Shown: positions 50,083 through 60,504, counted from the first letter of the stretch. The stretch is 64,000 nt of DNA from [Pseudomonas] carboxydohydrogena (GCF_029030725.1 NZ_CP113162.1:2416501-2480500), one strand, 5' to 3'. Program-made: numbers and translations. The notes: generated by a model from the letters alone, not told the origin.

Positions 50083-50736
50083 ATGATCACGCGCCGTACC
50101 TTCAATACCGCCCTGGCTTTCGCAGGCACCGTTGCCGCGATCGGCGTCTCGCCATGGAAACTGATTTCGCAGGCTGTCGCGCAGGAGCCGGCCCAGATCG
50201 CCAAGCCGAGCACGCTTGGCGACATGACGCTGGGCTCCAAGGACGCGCCGGTGACGATCATCGAATACGCCTCGATGACCTGCCCGCATTGCGCGGCGTT
50301 CGAGAAGGAAGTCTTCCCGCAGATCAAGTCGGCCTACATCGACTCCGGCAAGGTGAAGTTCATCTTCCGCGAATTTCCGCTCGATCAGGTCGCGCTCGCG
50401 GCCTCCGCGCTGGCGCGCTGCGTCGCCAAGGATGATTCGAACAAGTACTTCGCCATCATCGGCATCCTGTTCAACCAGCAGGCGGATTTGCAGACCCAGG
50501 CGTTCCAGACCATCAACCGCGTCGGCAAGCAGGCTGGTTTCAGCGAGGCGATGATCAAGTCCTGCGTGCAGGACGACCTCACGGTGCAGAAGGGCATCCT
50601 CGCCGACCGTGAATACGCCAACAAGACGCTGAAGATCGACTCCACCCCGAGCTTCTTCATCAACGGCACGCTGGTGAAGGGCGAGACCTCGTTCGACGGC
50701 TTCAAGAAAATCATCGACCCGCTGCTCAAGAGCTGA
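50083..50736 (+). CDS. DsbA-family periplasmic thiol oxidoreductase
   Basis: This 217-residue protein has an N-terminal export signal with twin Arg (MITRRTFNTALAFAGTVAAI), then a thioredoxin fold with the active-site CPHC in SMTCPHCAAFEKEVF and a cis-Pro region SFFINGTLVKGE. It probably forms or isomerises disulfides in the periplasm. ATG 50083 is chosen from GGAG about 9 bases upstream and the signal peptide; the open frame reaches back to 50038. It lies upstream of smc with a 296-base gap. Confidence 0.88.
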   Translation: MITRRTFNTALAFAGTVAAIGVSPWKLISQAVAQEPAQIAKPSTLGDMTLGSKDAPVTIIEYASMTCPHCAAFEKEVFPQIKSAYIDSGKVKFIFREFPLDQVALAASALARCVAKDDSNKYFAIIGILFNQQADLQTQAFQTINRVGKQAGFSEAMIKSCVQDDLTVQKGILADREYANKTLKIDSTPSFFINGTLVKGETSFDGFKKIIDPLLKS

Positions 50737-50797
50737 GGTCTCTCCACCCGGCTTTGGAACCGGCGTCTCCGGACGGGCGGTATCGAGACCTTTTGTT

Positions 50798-50829
50798 CGC
50801 TTTTCCTTCTCATGGAACAGGGAAAAGCG
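50798..50829. other. Perfect 9-bp hairpin in the dsbA-smc gap
   Basis: CGCTTTTCC (50798-50806) and GGAAAAGCG (50821-50829) pair exactly around a 14-base loop. No T-run follows on the plus strand, so it is a weak terminator candidate for the DsbA-like gene. The rest of the gap 50737-51032 shows no gene. Confidence 0.35.
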
Positions 50830-51032
50830 CCGTAAAACCGTTGGAAAATCGGCCGGAATCCCCCGGAAACGGGCGGGCGGGCGTTGCCCTGCCCTCGCCC
50901 GCTGGCCATTGTCCGGCGTGAACGGCGGGTTTGGGCGATTCGCTCCTGCTCCCGGTCGCCGGATGGGAATGACATCCGCAATGGATTGGTACGGCGGACC
51001 GTTTGCGCGGCCGCCAACAGAGTAAGTCTCGC

Positions 51033-54000
51033 ATGAAACTGACGCGCCTTCGCCTGCATGGATTCAAATCGTTCGTCGAGGCGACCGATTTCCTGATCGA
51101 ACCCGGCCTCACCGGCGTGGTCGGCCCGAACGGCTGCGGCAAATCCAATCTGGTCGAAGCGCTACGCTGGGCGATGGGCGAGACGTCCTACAAGTCGCTG
51201 CGCGCCGCCGACATGGACGCGGTGATCTTCTCCGGCTCCGGCAATCGCCCCGCGCGCAACCACGCCGAAGTGGTGATGACGATCGACAACACCGATCGCT
51301 CCGCCCCTTCCTCGATGAACGATTCCGAGACGCTGGAAGTGTCGCGCCGCATCGAGCGCGAGGCAGGCTCGGTCTATCGCATCAACGGCAAGGACGTTCG
51401 CGCGCGCGACGTGCAAATCCTGTTCGCTGACGCCGCGACGGGCGCGCGTTCGCCCGCCCTCGTCCACCAGGGCAAGATCGGTGAAATCATTCAGGCGCGC
51501 CCCGACCAGCGCCGCCGCGTGCTGGAAGACGCCGCCGGTGTCGCCGGACTTCACGCCCGCCGTCATGAAGCTGAGTTGCGCCTGAAGGCCGCCGAAACCA
51601 ACCTCACCCGCGTCGAGGACGTGATCGGCCAGCTTGCGAGCCAGATCGATGGCCTGAAGCGGCAGGCACGGCAGGCGATCCGCTATCGCGAAGTGCAGGC
51701 CAAGGTCCGCAAGGCCGAGGCGCTGCTGTTTCATCTGCGCTGGTTGCAGGCCAACGAGGATGTCGCGGAATCCGGCCGCACCCACGATCTCGCCGTGCGC
51801 GAGCAGGCCGAGCGCGTCCAGCATCAGGCCGAAGCCGCGCGCATTCAGGCGATCCGCGCTTCTGAGTTGCCCGCGCTGCGCGAGAACGAAGCCCGCGCCG
51901 CCGCCGGCCTGCAACGCCTCACCAACGCGCGCGACATGCTCGACCGCGAGGAGGAGCGCGCCAAGGAGCGCGCCGCCGAACTCGACCGCCGTCTGACGCA
52001 GTTCGCCGCCGACGTCGAACGCGAGCAGCGCCAGCTCTCCGATGCCGATGTCGCCGTGCAGCGGCTCGATTCCGAGGAAGCGATCCTCAAGGACGAGATC
52101 AAGTCGCGCGTCGAGAAGCGCAGCGGCGCGGACGCCAAGGTGTCGGAAGCCGATGAAGCGCTGGCCGCCGCCGAGCGCACTTTCTCCGAACTCACCACCG
52201 CGCTGGCCGATCTCACCGCACGCCGCCGCCAGTTCGAGGCGAATGTGCGCACTCATGCGGAACGCCTCGCGCGCATTGATCAGGAAATCGCCAGCGTCAA
52301 CCGCGACGTCGAGAAGCTCGACGCCGAGACCGGCAGCCTTGCCGATCTCGAAACGCTCGCGCAGGCGACAACCGCCGCGCAGGAGACGCTCGCGCAATCC
52401 GCCGGCACGGTGCAGACCAGCGAGGCCGCGCATGTCGCGGCGCGCGCCAAGCTCGATGGCTCGCGCGCGCCGGTGGTGGAAGCCGACAAGCGCGTGCAGC
52501 GCCTTGAGACCGAAGCCAAGACCATCGCCAAGCTCGTCACCAGCGAGACCAAGAACCTGTGGCCGCCGATCATCGACGGCGTCAGTGTCGCCAAGGGCTA
52601 CGAGAAAGCGCTGGGCGCCGCACTCGGTGACGATCTCGACGCGCCGACCGATGCCTCCGCGCCGCTGCGCTGGTCGAACCTCGGCGTGATGGCAGACGAT
52701 CCGGCATTGCCGGATGGCGTCGAGGCGCTCGCCAGCCACGTCAACGCGCCGCCGGAGCTGGCACGCAGCCTTGCGCAGATCGGCGTCGTCAGCCGCGAGC
52801 GCGGCGCTGAACTGGTGAGCCGCCTCAAGACCGGCCAGCGCCTTGTGTCCACCGAAGGCGACCTGTGGCGCTGGGACGGTTTCGTCGCGGGCGCGCATGC
52901 ACCGACCGGCGCGGCGCGGCGTCTCGCCGAACGCGCACGCCTCGCCGACATCGAACACGAACTGGAGCAGGCGCGCGCCGACGCGAGCGCCAAGCGGCAG
53001 GCACTGGAAGCCGCCGAGTCCGAATTGAAATTCGCCGCCGCCGCCGAATCCGCCGCGCGCGAATCCGCCCGCGCCGCGCAACGCGACGCCGATGCCGCGC
53101 GCGAACGTCACGCGGCCGCCGAGCGCGAGATCAACCGCCATGCCGCGCGCCGCTCCGCGCTCGCGGAAGCACAGACACGCTTGACCGCCGACCGCTCCGA
53201 GGCGGACAGCGCCCACGGCGCAGCGACGCAGGCCGTGGCCGAGTTGCCAGCGAGCGACGAGACCGAGGCGCAGTTGGCGACCGCGCGCGCCGGGATGGAC
53301 GAGAAGCGCCAGAGCGCCGCGCAGGTGCGCGCCGAGGCGCAGGCGCTCGCCCGCGAGGCCGAACTGGCCGACCGCCGCGTGCAGGCCATCGCCTCCGAGC
53401 GCAACGAGTGGCAGAGCCGCAAGACCAACGCCACCGCGCAGATCGCCACCATCGAGGAACGCACGGCCGAGGTAAAGACCGAGCGCGCGCAGCTTGAGGA
53501 CGCGCCCGCGCAGTTCGCCGAGAAGCGCCGCGGCATCATCAGCGAGATCGAGACGGCGGAAGCTGCCCGCCGCGAGGCCGCCGACGCGCTCGCCGCCGCC
53601 GAAAACCTGATGGCGGAAACCGACAAGGCCGCGCGCGCAACGCTCGAAGCCCTGTCCGCCGCGCGCGAAGCCACCGCCCGCGCCGAGGAGCGGATGGAGG
53701 CGACCCGCCGCCGCCTTGAAGACATCGAGCGCGAAATCCACGAGACTCTTGAGGTCGAGCCGCACGCCGTCGCCGCGATGGCCGAAGTGACGCCCGAGAC
53801 CGAACTGCCGGACGTTATGTCCGCCGAGGCCGATGTCGAAAAGCTGCGCCGCGACCGCGACCGGCTCGGCAACGTCAACCTGCTCGCCGAGGAAGAACTG
53901 CGTGAGATCGAAACGCAGCACACCGGCCTCACCACCGAGCGCGACGATCTCGTCGAAGCCATCAAGAAGCTGCGCACCGGCATCCAGAGCCTCAACAAGG

Positions 54001-54497
54001 AAGCGCGCGAGCGCCTGCTGACCTCGTTCGAGACCGTGAACAACCACTTCAAGCGGCTGTTCACCGAACTGTTCGGCGGTGGCGAGGCTCAACTGCAACT
54101 GATCGAGAGCGACGACCCGCTGGAAGCGGGCCTCGAGATCATCGCCAAGCCGCCCGGCAAGAAGCCGCAGTCGCTGTCGCTGCTCTCGGGCGGCGAGCAG
54201 GCGCTGACGGCGCTGGCGCTGATCTTCGCGGTGTTCCTCACGAACCCCTCGCCGATCTGCGTGCTGGACGAAGTCGACGCGCCGCTCGACGACCACAATG
54301 TCGAGCGATTCTGCAACCTGCTGCACGAGATGACCGGCTCGACCGAAACGCGCTTCATCATCATCACGCACAATCCGATCACCATGGCGCGGATGAACCG
54401 GCTGTTCGGCGTCACCATGGCCGAGCGCGGCGTCTCGCAGCTCGTCTCCGTCGATCTCGACGGCGCGATGAAGGTGCTCGACCAGAACGTGGCGTAG
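51033..54497 (+). CDS. smc: Chromosome partition protein SMC
   Basis: SMC forms ring-shaped dimers that compact and segregate chromosomes, with ScpA and ScpB. The 1154-residue protein has the N-terminal ATPase half with Walker A GPNGCGKSN at residues 31-39, long coiled coils on both sides of a central hinge (about residues 500-620), and the C-terminal half with signature LSGGEQALTALALIF and Walker B ICVLDEVDAPLDD. ATG 51033 starts the conserved MKLTRLRLHGFKSF; an upstream in-frame ATG at 51003 adds ten unrelated residues. Confidence 0.97.
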   Translation: MKLTRLRLHGFKSFVEATDFLIEPGLTGVVGPNGCGKSNLVEALRWAMGETSYKSLRAADMDAVIFSGSGNRPARNHAEVVMTIDNTDRSAPSSMNDSETLEVSRRIEREAGSVYRINGKDVRARDVQILFADAATGARSPALVHQGKIGEIIQARPDQRRRVLEDAAGVAGLHARRHEAELRLKAAETNLTRVEDVIGQLASQIDGLKRQARQAIRYREVQAKVRKAEALLFHLRWLQANEDVAESGRTHDLAVREQAERVQHQAEAARIQAIRASELPALRENEARAAAGLQRLTNARDMLDREEERAKERAAELDRRLTQFAADVEREQRQLSDADVAVQRLDSEEAILKDEIKSRVEKRSGADAKVSEADEALAAAERTFSELTTALADLTARRRQFEANVRTHAERLARIDQEIASVNRDVEKLDAETGSLADLETLAQATTAAQETLAQSAGTVQTSEAAHVAARAKLDGSRAPVVEADKRVQRLETEAKTIAKLVTSETKNLWPPIIDGVSVAKGYEKALGAALGDDLDAPTDASAPLRWSNLGVMADDPALPDGVEALASHVNAPPELARSLAQIGVVSRERGAELVSRLKTGQRLVSTEGDLWRWDGFVAGAHAPTGAARRLAERARLADIEHELEQARADASAKRQALEAAESELKFAAAAESAARESARAAQRDADAARERHAAAEREINRHAARRSALAEAQTRLTADRSEADSAHGAATQAVAELPASDETEAQLATARAGMDEKRQSAAQVRAEAQALAREAELADRRVQAIASERNEWQSRKTNATAQIATIEERTAEVKTERAQLEDAPAQFAEKRRGIISEIETAEAARREAADALAAAENLMAETDKAARATLEALSAAREATARAEERMEATRRRLEDIEREIHETLEVEPHAVAAMAEVTPETELPDVMSAEADVEKLRRDRDRLGNVNLLAEEELREIETQHTGLTTERDDLVEAIKKLRTGIQSLNKEARERLLTSFETVNNHFKRLFTELFGGGEAQLQLIESDDPLEAGLEIIAKPPGKKPQSLSLLSGGEQALTALALIFAVFLTNPSPICVLDEVDAPLDDHNVERFCNLLHEMTGSTETRFIIITHNPITMARMNRLFGVTMAERGVSQLVSVDLDGAMKVLDQNVA

Positions 54498-54524
54498 CGC
54501 GCCTGCGCGGGAAGCCAGTATGCA

Positions 54525-55505
54525 ATGCCCGCCTTCGATCTTCCTCCCGACCTGAAAGCCGCTCTCGCCGCGAAATCCGAGGGCCTGTCGCGCAATGATG
54601 CCGCCAAGCGCGCCAGCGCGATTTCGGAATCCTATCGCGGCGGCGGCACTTCCGCGCCGATTCGCACCGAGCGCGATGCACTCGCCTACGCGCTGGCGCG
54701 GATGCCCGCGACCTACGCCGCGATTTCCGCGAGTATCCATGCGCTGCGCGAACAGCATCCGGACTTCACACCCGCGACATTGCTCGATGTCGGCGCGGGT
54801 CCCGCGACCGCAAGCTGGGCAGCGGCGCAGGCTTTCGATTCCCTCACGAACTTCGCCGCCATTGATGCCAACGCCGCGTTACGCGCGCTGGCCTGCGACA
54901 GCGTGGAGAACAGCCGTCTTGCCTCGCTACATTATGCCGAGAGCGATGTCCTCACCGGACTCGCGGCGATGGACCCCGCCGACCTCGTGATCGCGAGCTA
55001 CGTCATCAATGAGCTCACTGAGGCGGACCGCGCCACGCTCGCGGATCTGATGTGGCAGAAGACGCGCGACACGCTGCTGGTGGTCGAGCCCGGCACGCCA
55101 TCCGGCTATGAGCGTATCCTCGCGCTGCGCGCGCGGCTCATCGCGCAAGGCGCGCATGTCATCGCGCCCTGCCCGCACGACCGCGCCTGTCCGCTCACTT
55201 CACCCGACTGGTGCCACTTCTCGCAGCGGCTGTCGCGCTCCCGCGCGCACAAGCAGCTCAAGGGTGCGGAGGTGCCGTTCGAGGACGAGCGGTTCATCTA
55301 TGTGGCGCTGTCGCGTTCACCGCACAGGGTAAACGCCGCGCGCGTGCTGGCGCAGCCCACCCTCAACAAGGTTGCGGTCAACGCCAAGCTCTGCACTCAA
55401 ACGGGGCTTTCGTTCATGTCCGTGCCGCGCCGCGACAAACCGGCCTATGCCGCCGCCCGGCGGTGGGACTGGGGCGACGCGGTGCCGGACAAGGCGGCGG
55501 AATAA
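54525..55505 (+). CDS. Rsm22-type ribosomal methyltransferase-like protein
   Basis: This 326-residue protein is of the Rsm22 (mitochondrial small-subunit) type: TLLDVGAGPATASWAA is the SAM-binding motif, ASYVINELTEADR follows, and CPHDRACPLTSPDWCHF has Cys residues typical of the family's metal or [4Fe-4S] site. The role in ribosome assembly is inferred from the family. It lies 27 bases after smc and is probably co-transcribed. Confidence 0.86.
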   Translation: MPAFDLPPDLKAALAAKSEGLSRNDAAKRASAISESYRGGGTSAPIRTERDALAYALARMPATYAAISASIHALREQHPDFTPATLLDVGAGPATASWAAAQAFDSLTNFAAIDANAALRALACDSVENSRLASLHYAESDVLTGLAAMDPADLVIASYVINELTEADRATLADLMWQKTRDTLLVVEPGTPSGYERILALRARLIAQGAHVIAPCPHDRACPLTSPDWCHFSQRLSRSRAHKQLKGAEVPFEDERFIYVALSRSPHRVNAARVLAQPTLNKVAVNAKLCTQTGLSFMSVPRRDKPAYAAARRWDWGDAVPDKAAE

Positions 55506-55583
55506 ACCGGCGGAATAAACCTGAAGGGCCGGAGTTCATCCCTGTGAAGCGCCTGCGTTTCAGATTTCACAGGGAGTACACGT

Positions 55584-55985
55584 ATGTCGAAGACCTCACT
55601 CAAGTTCGCCGCCGCCATTGTCATGACCACCGCCTTCGGCTCGCTGGCCTTTGCGCAGGCCATGGCCCCCGCCCCGGCCAAGACCGCCGAAAGCGCGAAG
55701 GGCAAGATCCTGGTCGATGCCAAGGGCATGACCCTCTATACCTTCGCCAAGGATTCTCCCGGCAAATCCGCCTGCAACGGCCCCTGTGCCGCCAACTGGC
55801 CGATCCTCGCCGCCTCCGCCGACGCCAAGTCCTCCGGCGACTGGACCGTCGTGACCCGCGATGACGGCAGCAAGATGTGGGCCTACAAAGGCAACCCGCT
55901 CTACACCTTCAAGCAGGACATGGCCGCCGGCGACGTGAAGGGCGACGGCTTCCTCAACGGCGCCTGGCACGTCGCCAAGCCCTGA
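55584..55985 (+). CDS. Secreted COG4315-type repeat protein
   Basis: The 133-residue protein has a signal peptide (FAAAIVMTTAFGSLAFAQA) and two lipoprotein-15/COG4315-type repeats: ILVDAKGMTLYTFAKDSPGKSACNGPCAANWP and DGSKMWAYKGNPLYTFKQDMAAGDVKG. Cys residues in ACNGPCAANW probably form a disulfide. It is exported; the function is unknown. A Rho-independent terminator lies 49 bases after the stop. Confidence 0.85.
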   Translation: MSKTSLKFAAAIVMTTAFGSLAFAQAMAPAPAKTAESAKGKILVDAKGMTLYTFAKDSPGKSACNGPCAANWPILAASADAKSSGDWTVVTRDDGSKMWAYKGNPLYTFKQDMAAGDVKGDGFLNGAWHVAKP

Positions 55986-56033
55986 TCGAGGCCGAAAGCG
56001 ATTTCAGCCTCTACTCCGCGAGCACAGCGCGGC

Positions 56034-56070
56034 CTCCCACTCTCTTCCCCAGGGGGTGGGAGCTTTTTTT
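56034..56070 (+). terminator. Rho-independent terminator after the COG4315 gene
   Basis: CTCCCAC and GTGGGAG pair exactly, with an inner CCCC/GGGG pairing, and are followed by C and seven T. It is a strong intrinsic terminator. The remaining gap to 56260 holds no gene. Confidence 0.92.
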
Positions 56071-56260
56071 ATCAAGCGCCAGAAGGCGTTGCGGCAGCCA
56101 GCCAACGGGCCGCCGCAACGGCCCGGCCATTAAGGAAACCGTGTGAATACGGTTAAGAACACCTGTAAAGAATTGAATTCTCCGCATTTTCTGCCATGGT
56201 CCAAAAAATGGCTGGGTAGCTGTCACATCGGCGGTGTACCTTGCGCGGTAAAGGGACGTG

Positions 56261-57022
56261 ATGGCGAAGCCGGCAGTTATCGTGGTGGGCGCGGACAAGG
56301 GCGGGGTCGGCAAGACCACGGTATCGCGCACCGTTCTGGACTATTTCACCGCCAACAACATTCCGACGCGGGCGTTCGACACCGAATCGCCGCGCGGCAC
56401 GCTGAAGCGTTTTCACCCCGAGGTCACCGAGATCGTCGACGTCACGACGACCGCCGACCAGATGAAGATCTTCGATACGCTGAACACGGCGACCGCGAAC
56501 GTCACCGTGATCGACGTTCGCGCAGGTCTGATGTCGCCCACCCTCGCCGCCTTGCGCGATATCGGCTTCCTCGACGCCGCCCGTTCCGGCCAGATCACCT
56601 TCGCCGTGTTCCACATCCTCGGCCCGTCGATCGCCTCGCTGGACGAGATCGCGGAAACCGCGAGCTTCATGGACGGCGCGAAGTACTTCCTCGTGAAGAA
56701 CTTCATCAACAACACGAGCTTCTTCGAGTGGGATCAGGCTACCTACAACTCCTACTTCAAGCGCATCAAGAACGCGACCGAGATCACGATTCCGAAGCTC
56801 AATGAAATGGCTTATGAGCAGGTCGAAGTCTCCTCGGTGCCGTTCCTGAAATTCGTGGCCAACAAGGGCCCCGGCGATGAAACCGCGAACTATTCCTTCG
56901 TGCTGCGCGGCTATGTGCGGCACTGGCTCGGCAACGTCTGGGGCGAGTTCGACCGCATCAAGCTCACCGATATCGTCGGCAGCAAGGACAAGGGCTTTAC
57001 CCGCCCCTCCGCCGACGAGTAA
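56261..57022 (+). CDS. ParA-like P-loop ATPase, first of a tandem pair
   Basis: This 253-residue cytosolic protein opens with AVIVVGADKGGVGKTT, a deviant Walker A with the signature Lys of ParA/MinD/MipZ proteins, followed by TRAFDTESPRGTLKRF (Walker A') and VTVIDVRAGLMSPTL (Walker B-like). It ends with a hydrophilic region including VLRGYVRHWLGNVWGEFDRIKL. No parB or partition site is next to it, so a plasmid partition role is unlikely. ATG 56261 follows AAGGGA; the GTG three bases upstream is in frame. The exact function is unknown. Confidence 0.75.
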   Translation: MAKPAVIVVGADKGGVGKTTVSRTVLDYFTANNIPTRAFDTESPRGTLKRFHPEVTEIVDVTTTADQMKIFDTLNTATANVTVIDVRAGLMSPTLAALRDIGFLDAARSGQITFAVFHILGPSIASLDEIAETASFMDGAKYFLVKNFINNTSFFEWDQATYNSYFKRIKNATEITIPKLNEMAYEQVEVSSVPFLKFVANKGPGDETANYSFVLRGYVRHWLGNVWGEFDRIKLTDIVGSKDKGFTRPSADE

Positions 57023-57067
57023 GAACGACAGCCGCGCCAGACCCACGGCTTTCGGCTGGTTTCAACA

Positions 57068-57733
57068 ATGCCGCGCACGCCCGTCTACATCGTCTGCTCG
57101 CCGCGTCCCGATGTCGGCAAGACGCTGCTCTCGCGCGTGCTGAGCGAATTCCTGATCCTGCAAAACGACGGCGTGCTCGCCTTCGACATCAATTTGCGCG
57201 AGCCCTCGCTACTGGACTTCCTGCCGCGCAGCACCGAGACCGCCTCCATCAGCGACACCCACGCGCAAATGGCGCTGATGGACCGCCTCATCGTCAATGA
57301 CGGCATCGCCAAGGTGATCGACCTCGGACTGCACGCGTTCGACGATTTCTTCAGGCTGGCCGACGAGATCGGTTTCATGAAGGAAGCGATCCGGCGCGGC
57401 GTCGAACCGGTGGTGCTGTTCATTCCGGACGCCACCCGCGCCTCCGCGAACGCCTGGGCGATGCTGCGCAAGACCTTCCCCGGCATCAACCTGATCGCGA
57501 TCGACAACGAGCATGTGCTGCACGGCGAGACGCCGAAGAATTTCGAGGGCGTGAAGCCGCTTCACATCGCGGCGCTGCCCCCTTTCCTGCGCTCCATCGT
57601 GCAGCGGCCGAACTTCTCGTTCACGCACTACTTACGCACGGCGCAGGATTCATCGTCCGAACTGCATCAATGGACGCGCGCGAACTACACCAAGTTCAGG
57701 AATCTGGAAAAGCGGCTGAAACTGCACGCCTGA
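57068..57733 (+). CDS. P-loop protein related to the preceding ATPase
   Basis: This 221-residue protein shares the fold of its neighbour but with a worn Walker A: SPRPDVGKTLLSR (residues 11-23) lacks the first Gly and the signature Lys position is Pro/Arg-like. LAFDINLREPSLLDFL and KVIDLGLHAFDDFF replace the A' and B motifs. It could be a nucleotide-binding regulatory partner rather than an active ATPase. It starts 45 bases after the first gene and ends 11 bases from the convergent apt stop. No named family is recognised. Confidence 0.65.
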   Translation: MPRTPVYIVCSPRPDVGKTLLSRVLSEFLILQNDGVLAFDINLREPSLLDFLPRSTETASISDTHAQMALMDRLIVNDGIAKVIDLGLHAFDDFFRLADEIGFMKEAIRRGVEPVVLFIPDATRASANAWAMLRKTFPGINLIAIDNEHVLHGETPKNFEGVKPLHIAALPPFLRSIVQRPNFSFTHYLRTAQDSSSELHQWTRANYTKFRNLEKRLKLHA

Positions 57734-57744
57734 CCGCCCGATTC

Positions 57745-58284
57745 TCAATGCCCGTCGAACTCCATCAGCGTGCGCACCGGCACGTTCATCGCGCGCAGCT
57801 TCGCGGCACCGCCCAACTCCGGAAGATCGACCACGAAACAGGCCGCCACCACCTCGGCGCCGATCTGGCGCAACAGCTTCACCGCGCCTTCCGCCGTGCC
57901 GCCGGTGGCGATCAGATCGTCGATCAGGATGACGCGCTCGCCGGGCTTCACGGCGTCAATATGCATCTCCATCTCGTCGATGCCGTATTCGAGCGAGTAA
58001 GCGATGCGCACGGTAGTGTGCGGCAGCTTGCCCTTCTTGCGGATCGGCACGAATCCCGCCGAGACCTGATGCGCCACCGCGCCGCCGAGAATGAAGCCGC
58101 GCGCCTCCATGCCCGCGACCTTGTCGATCTTCGAGCCCGCCCATGGCTGCACCAGTTCGTCCACCGCGCGGCGGAACGCCCACGCATTGCCGAGCAGCGT
58201 GGTGATGTCGCGGAAGATGATGCCGGGCTTCGGGTAATCCGGGATCGCGCGAACCGAGGCTTTCAAATCGTCAGCAATGCTCAT
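57745..58284 (-). CDS. apt: Adenine phosphoribosyltransferase
   Basis: Apt salvages adenine to AMP with PRPP. The 179-residue protein starts [20 protein letters not shown], has [20 protein letters not shown] and the PRPP-binding [24 protein letters not shown] 58284 gives the normal family length and has GGAAG 6 bases upstream; an ATG at 58299 is also in frame and lies next to the trpE(G) stop. It follows trpE(G) on the same strand. Confidence 0.94.
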   Translation of the reverse strand: MSIADDLKASVRAIPDYPKPGIIFRDITTLLGNAWAFRRAVDELVQPWAGSKIDKVAGMEARGFILGGAVAHQVSAGFVPIRKKGKLPHTTVRIAYSLEYGIDEMEMHIDAVKPGERVILIDDLIATGGTAEGAVKLLRQIGAEVVAACFVVDLPELGGAAKLRAMNVPVRTLMEFDGH

Positions 58285-58300
58285 GGATGCTTCCGCCATT

Positions 58301-60457
58301 TCACTTCTGCCCCAGCCGGAAGGCGTTTTCCACGATCTTCAGCCCGACATCGCCTTCCAGCGACATCAGCGATTCAGGATGGAATTGCACGCCGCCTACC
58401 GGCAGATCCTTGTGTTCGATCGCCATCGGAATGCCGTCCTCGGTGCTCGCGGTGACGACGAGCACATCGGGCATGGTGTCGGGATCGACGAACAGCGAAT
58501 GATAGCGACCGATGGTCAACTCGTTCGGCAGGTTGCGCATCAACGTGCCGCCACGGTTTTGAATCCGCGAGGGCCGCCCGTGCGCGGGCTGCTGGAGTTG
58601 CCCGAGCGTGCCGCCGAAATATTCACCGATCGCCTGCACGCCGAGACAAACGCCGAAGATCGGCATCTTCCTGGCCAGCGCCTCGTCGATGAATTTCGAC
58701 ACGCCGAAATCCTCCGGCCGCCCCGGTCCCGGCGACAGCACCAGCAGATCGAACTTTTCGTTCTTGAGCCGCTGCATCGCATGCAGGTGCCGCGTGACGC
58801 TGACATTGGCGCCGACCTGACGGAAGTAATCCGCCAGCATGTGGACGAAGGAATCATCGCAATCGACCAGCAGCACGCGCTTGCCCGAGCCTGTGGCATC
58901 CGGCGCGAAGGCCGAGAGCGCCTTCGGCGCGTCGCCGCGCAGCGCCTGAAACAGCGCCGCAGCCTTGGTCTGGCATTCCTTCTCTTCCGCGACGGGATCG
59001 GAATCGAACAGCAGCGTCGCGCCGACGCGCACTTCGGCGAGGCCATCCTTCATGCGGATGGTGCGGATGGTGAGGCCCGTGTTGATGCCGCCGTCGAAGC
59101 CGAGGAAACCCAGCGCGCCCGCATACCAGCGGCGCGAGGATCGCTCGTTGTCCTCGACGAATTGCATCGCCCACAGCTTCGGCGCGCCGGTCACCGTCAC
59201 CGCCCAGCAATGGGTGAGAAAGCCGTCGATGGCATCGAAACCGGGGCGCAGCATGCCCTCGACATGATCGACGGTATGAAACAACTTCGAGTAGGTCTCG
59301 ATCTGCCGCCGCGCCAGAACCTTGATCGAGCCCGGCACGCAGACGCGCGCCTTGTCGTTGCGATCAACGTCCGTGCACATGTTGAGTTCGAACTCGTCCT
59401 TCTGCGAGTTCAGCAATTCCTGAATCTGCCTGGCGTCGCCGATGGCGTCCGCGCCGCGCGCGATGGTGCCCGAGATCGGACAGGTCTCGACGCGCTTGCC
59501 ATCGGAGCGCACGAACATCTCGGGCGATGCCGAAACGAGGAATTCGCCGTCACCGAGATTGAGCAGCGCGCCGTAAGGCGACGGGTTGATGATGCACAGC
59601 CGCTTGAACACGTCCGCAGGCGTGCGCACGCACGGCTCGGCGAACAGTTGCCCCGGCACTGCCTCGAACAGGTCGCCGCGCGCGAACGCCTCGCGGGCGC
59701 GCTCCACCGTCGCCTGATAGACGCCGGGTGCATGATCGGCGAAGCCCTCGCGCTTGCTCATCGCGTAAACGCTGTCGGGCGTCTCGCGACCCTGCCCGCG
59801 CGTGCTCGCGCCGCCATAGCTGAATTCGTAATCGATCACGACGCCGCGCCCGGTGGCGCGGTCGTAGGCGAGTAACTCGTCCGGAATGTAGAGAACGATG
59901 TCGCGCTGGTCGGCGTCGCGCTTGCGCTTCTGCTTCAAATCCTCGATCTGGAACACGAGATCGTAGGCGAACGCGCCGAACAGGCCGAGCATCGGATCGC
60001 CCGCGTAGCTCATCGCGGCGATGATCTCTCGCACCAGCGACATGATCGAGGCTCGCCGCGTGCGCTGCTCCTCCTCGACCGGTGCATCGCCGCGCAAAAT
60101 ATGGCCCTCGATGCGATCGGCGTTTTTCGACGTGAAGGTGACGGCGGGATTGCCCAGCGTCGCCGCAAGAAAGGCGATCAGCACCTTGCCGCGCGCGTTC
60201 AGCGCTTCGATGAAGAACTTTTCGCCCACCGATTCCAGCCGCAGCGGCGGATTGGCGAAGCCGAGATCGAAGCTCTCATAGCGCCCCGGCACCGTTGTGC
60301 CCGACGACAGCACGACGCCACGGCGGCGATCCAGCAGGTCGATCAGCGCATCGAGCTTCTGTCCGCCGGAAAACGACGTGACCCGCCGCGAGACTTCAAG
60401 GCCCCGCGCCGTGGTGTAGTCCGCCGTGGCGGGAAGGGAAAAAACCGTCCTGTTCAT
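58301..60457 (-). CDS. trpE(G): Fused anthranilate synthase TrpE(G)
   Basis: This 718-residue protein joins both subunits of anthranilate synthase, which makes anthranilate from chorismate and glutamine for tryptophan. The TrpE part (to about residue 500) has [32 protein letters not shown] and the conserved [11 protein letters not shown] glutamine amidotransferase domain follows (from about 525) with [15 protein letters not shown] (catalytic Cys) and [11 protein letters not shown]. The fusion is typical of Rhizobiales. Expression is controlled by the attenuator at 60505-60615. Confidence 0.96.
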   Translation of the reverse strand: MNRTVFSLPATADYTTARGLEVSRRVTSFSGGQKLDALIDLLDRRRGVVLSSGTTVPGRYESFDLGFANPPLRLESVGEKFFIEALNARGKVLIAFLAATLGNPAVTFTSKNADRIEGHILRGDAPVEEEQRTRRASIMSLVREIIAAMSYAGDPMLGLFGAFAYDLVFQIEDLKQKRKRDADQRDIVLYIPDELLAYDRATGRGVVIDYEFSYGGASTRGQGRETPDSVYAMSKREGFADHAPGVYQATVERAREAFARGDLFEAVPGQLFAEPCVRTPADVFKRLCIINPSPYGALLNLGDGEFLVSASPEMFVRSDGKRVETCPISGTIARGADAIGDARQIQELLNSQKDEFELNMCTDVDRNDKARVCVPGSIKVLARRQIETYSKLFHTVDHVEGMLRPGFDAIDGFLTHCWAVTVTGAPKLWAMQFVEDNERSSRRWYAGALGFLGFDGGINTGLTIRTIRMKDGLAEVRVGATLLFDSDPVAEEKECQTKAAALFQALRGDAPKALSAFAPDATGSGKRVLLVDCDDSFVHMLADYFRQVGANVSVTRHLHAMQRLKNEKFDLLVLSPGPGRPEDFGVSKFIDEALARKMPIFGVCLGVQAIGEYFGGTLGQLQQPAHGRPSRIQNRGGTLMRNLPNELTIGRYHSLFVDPDTMPDVLVVTASTEDGIPMAIEHKDLPVGGVQFHPESLMSLEGDVGLKIVENAFRLGQK

Positions 60458-60504
60458 GGGTTCCTCTTAAGAGACTTCCATAAGGAACGCCACACAGGAC
60501 AAAC

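Noticed and set aside
51162-54758. Open frame of 1198 codons on the minus strand
   Set aside because: It is antisense to smc, which has complete ATPase motifs. Long antisense frames are expected in GC-rich coding DNA; the translation is low-complexity and has no recognisable domain.
56151-56175. Possible CtrA box upstream of the ParA-like gene
   Set aside because: TTAA followed by TGTA has too many mismatches to the TTAA-N7-TTAA consensus.
56261-57733. Plasmid partition (parAB) locus
   Set aside because: Only ParA-like proteins are present; no ParB-like DNA-binding protein or iteron array is nearby, and the flanks are housekeeping genes.
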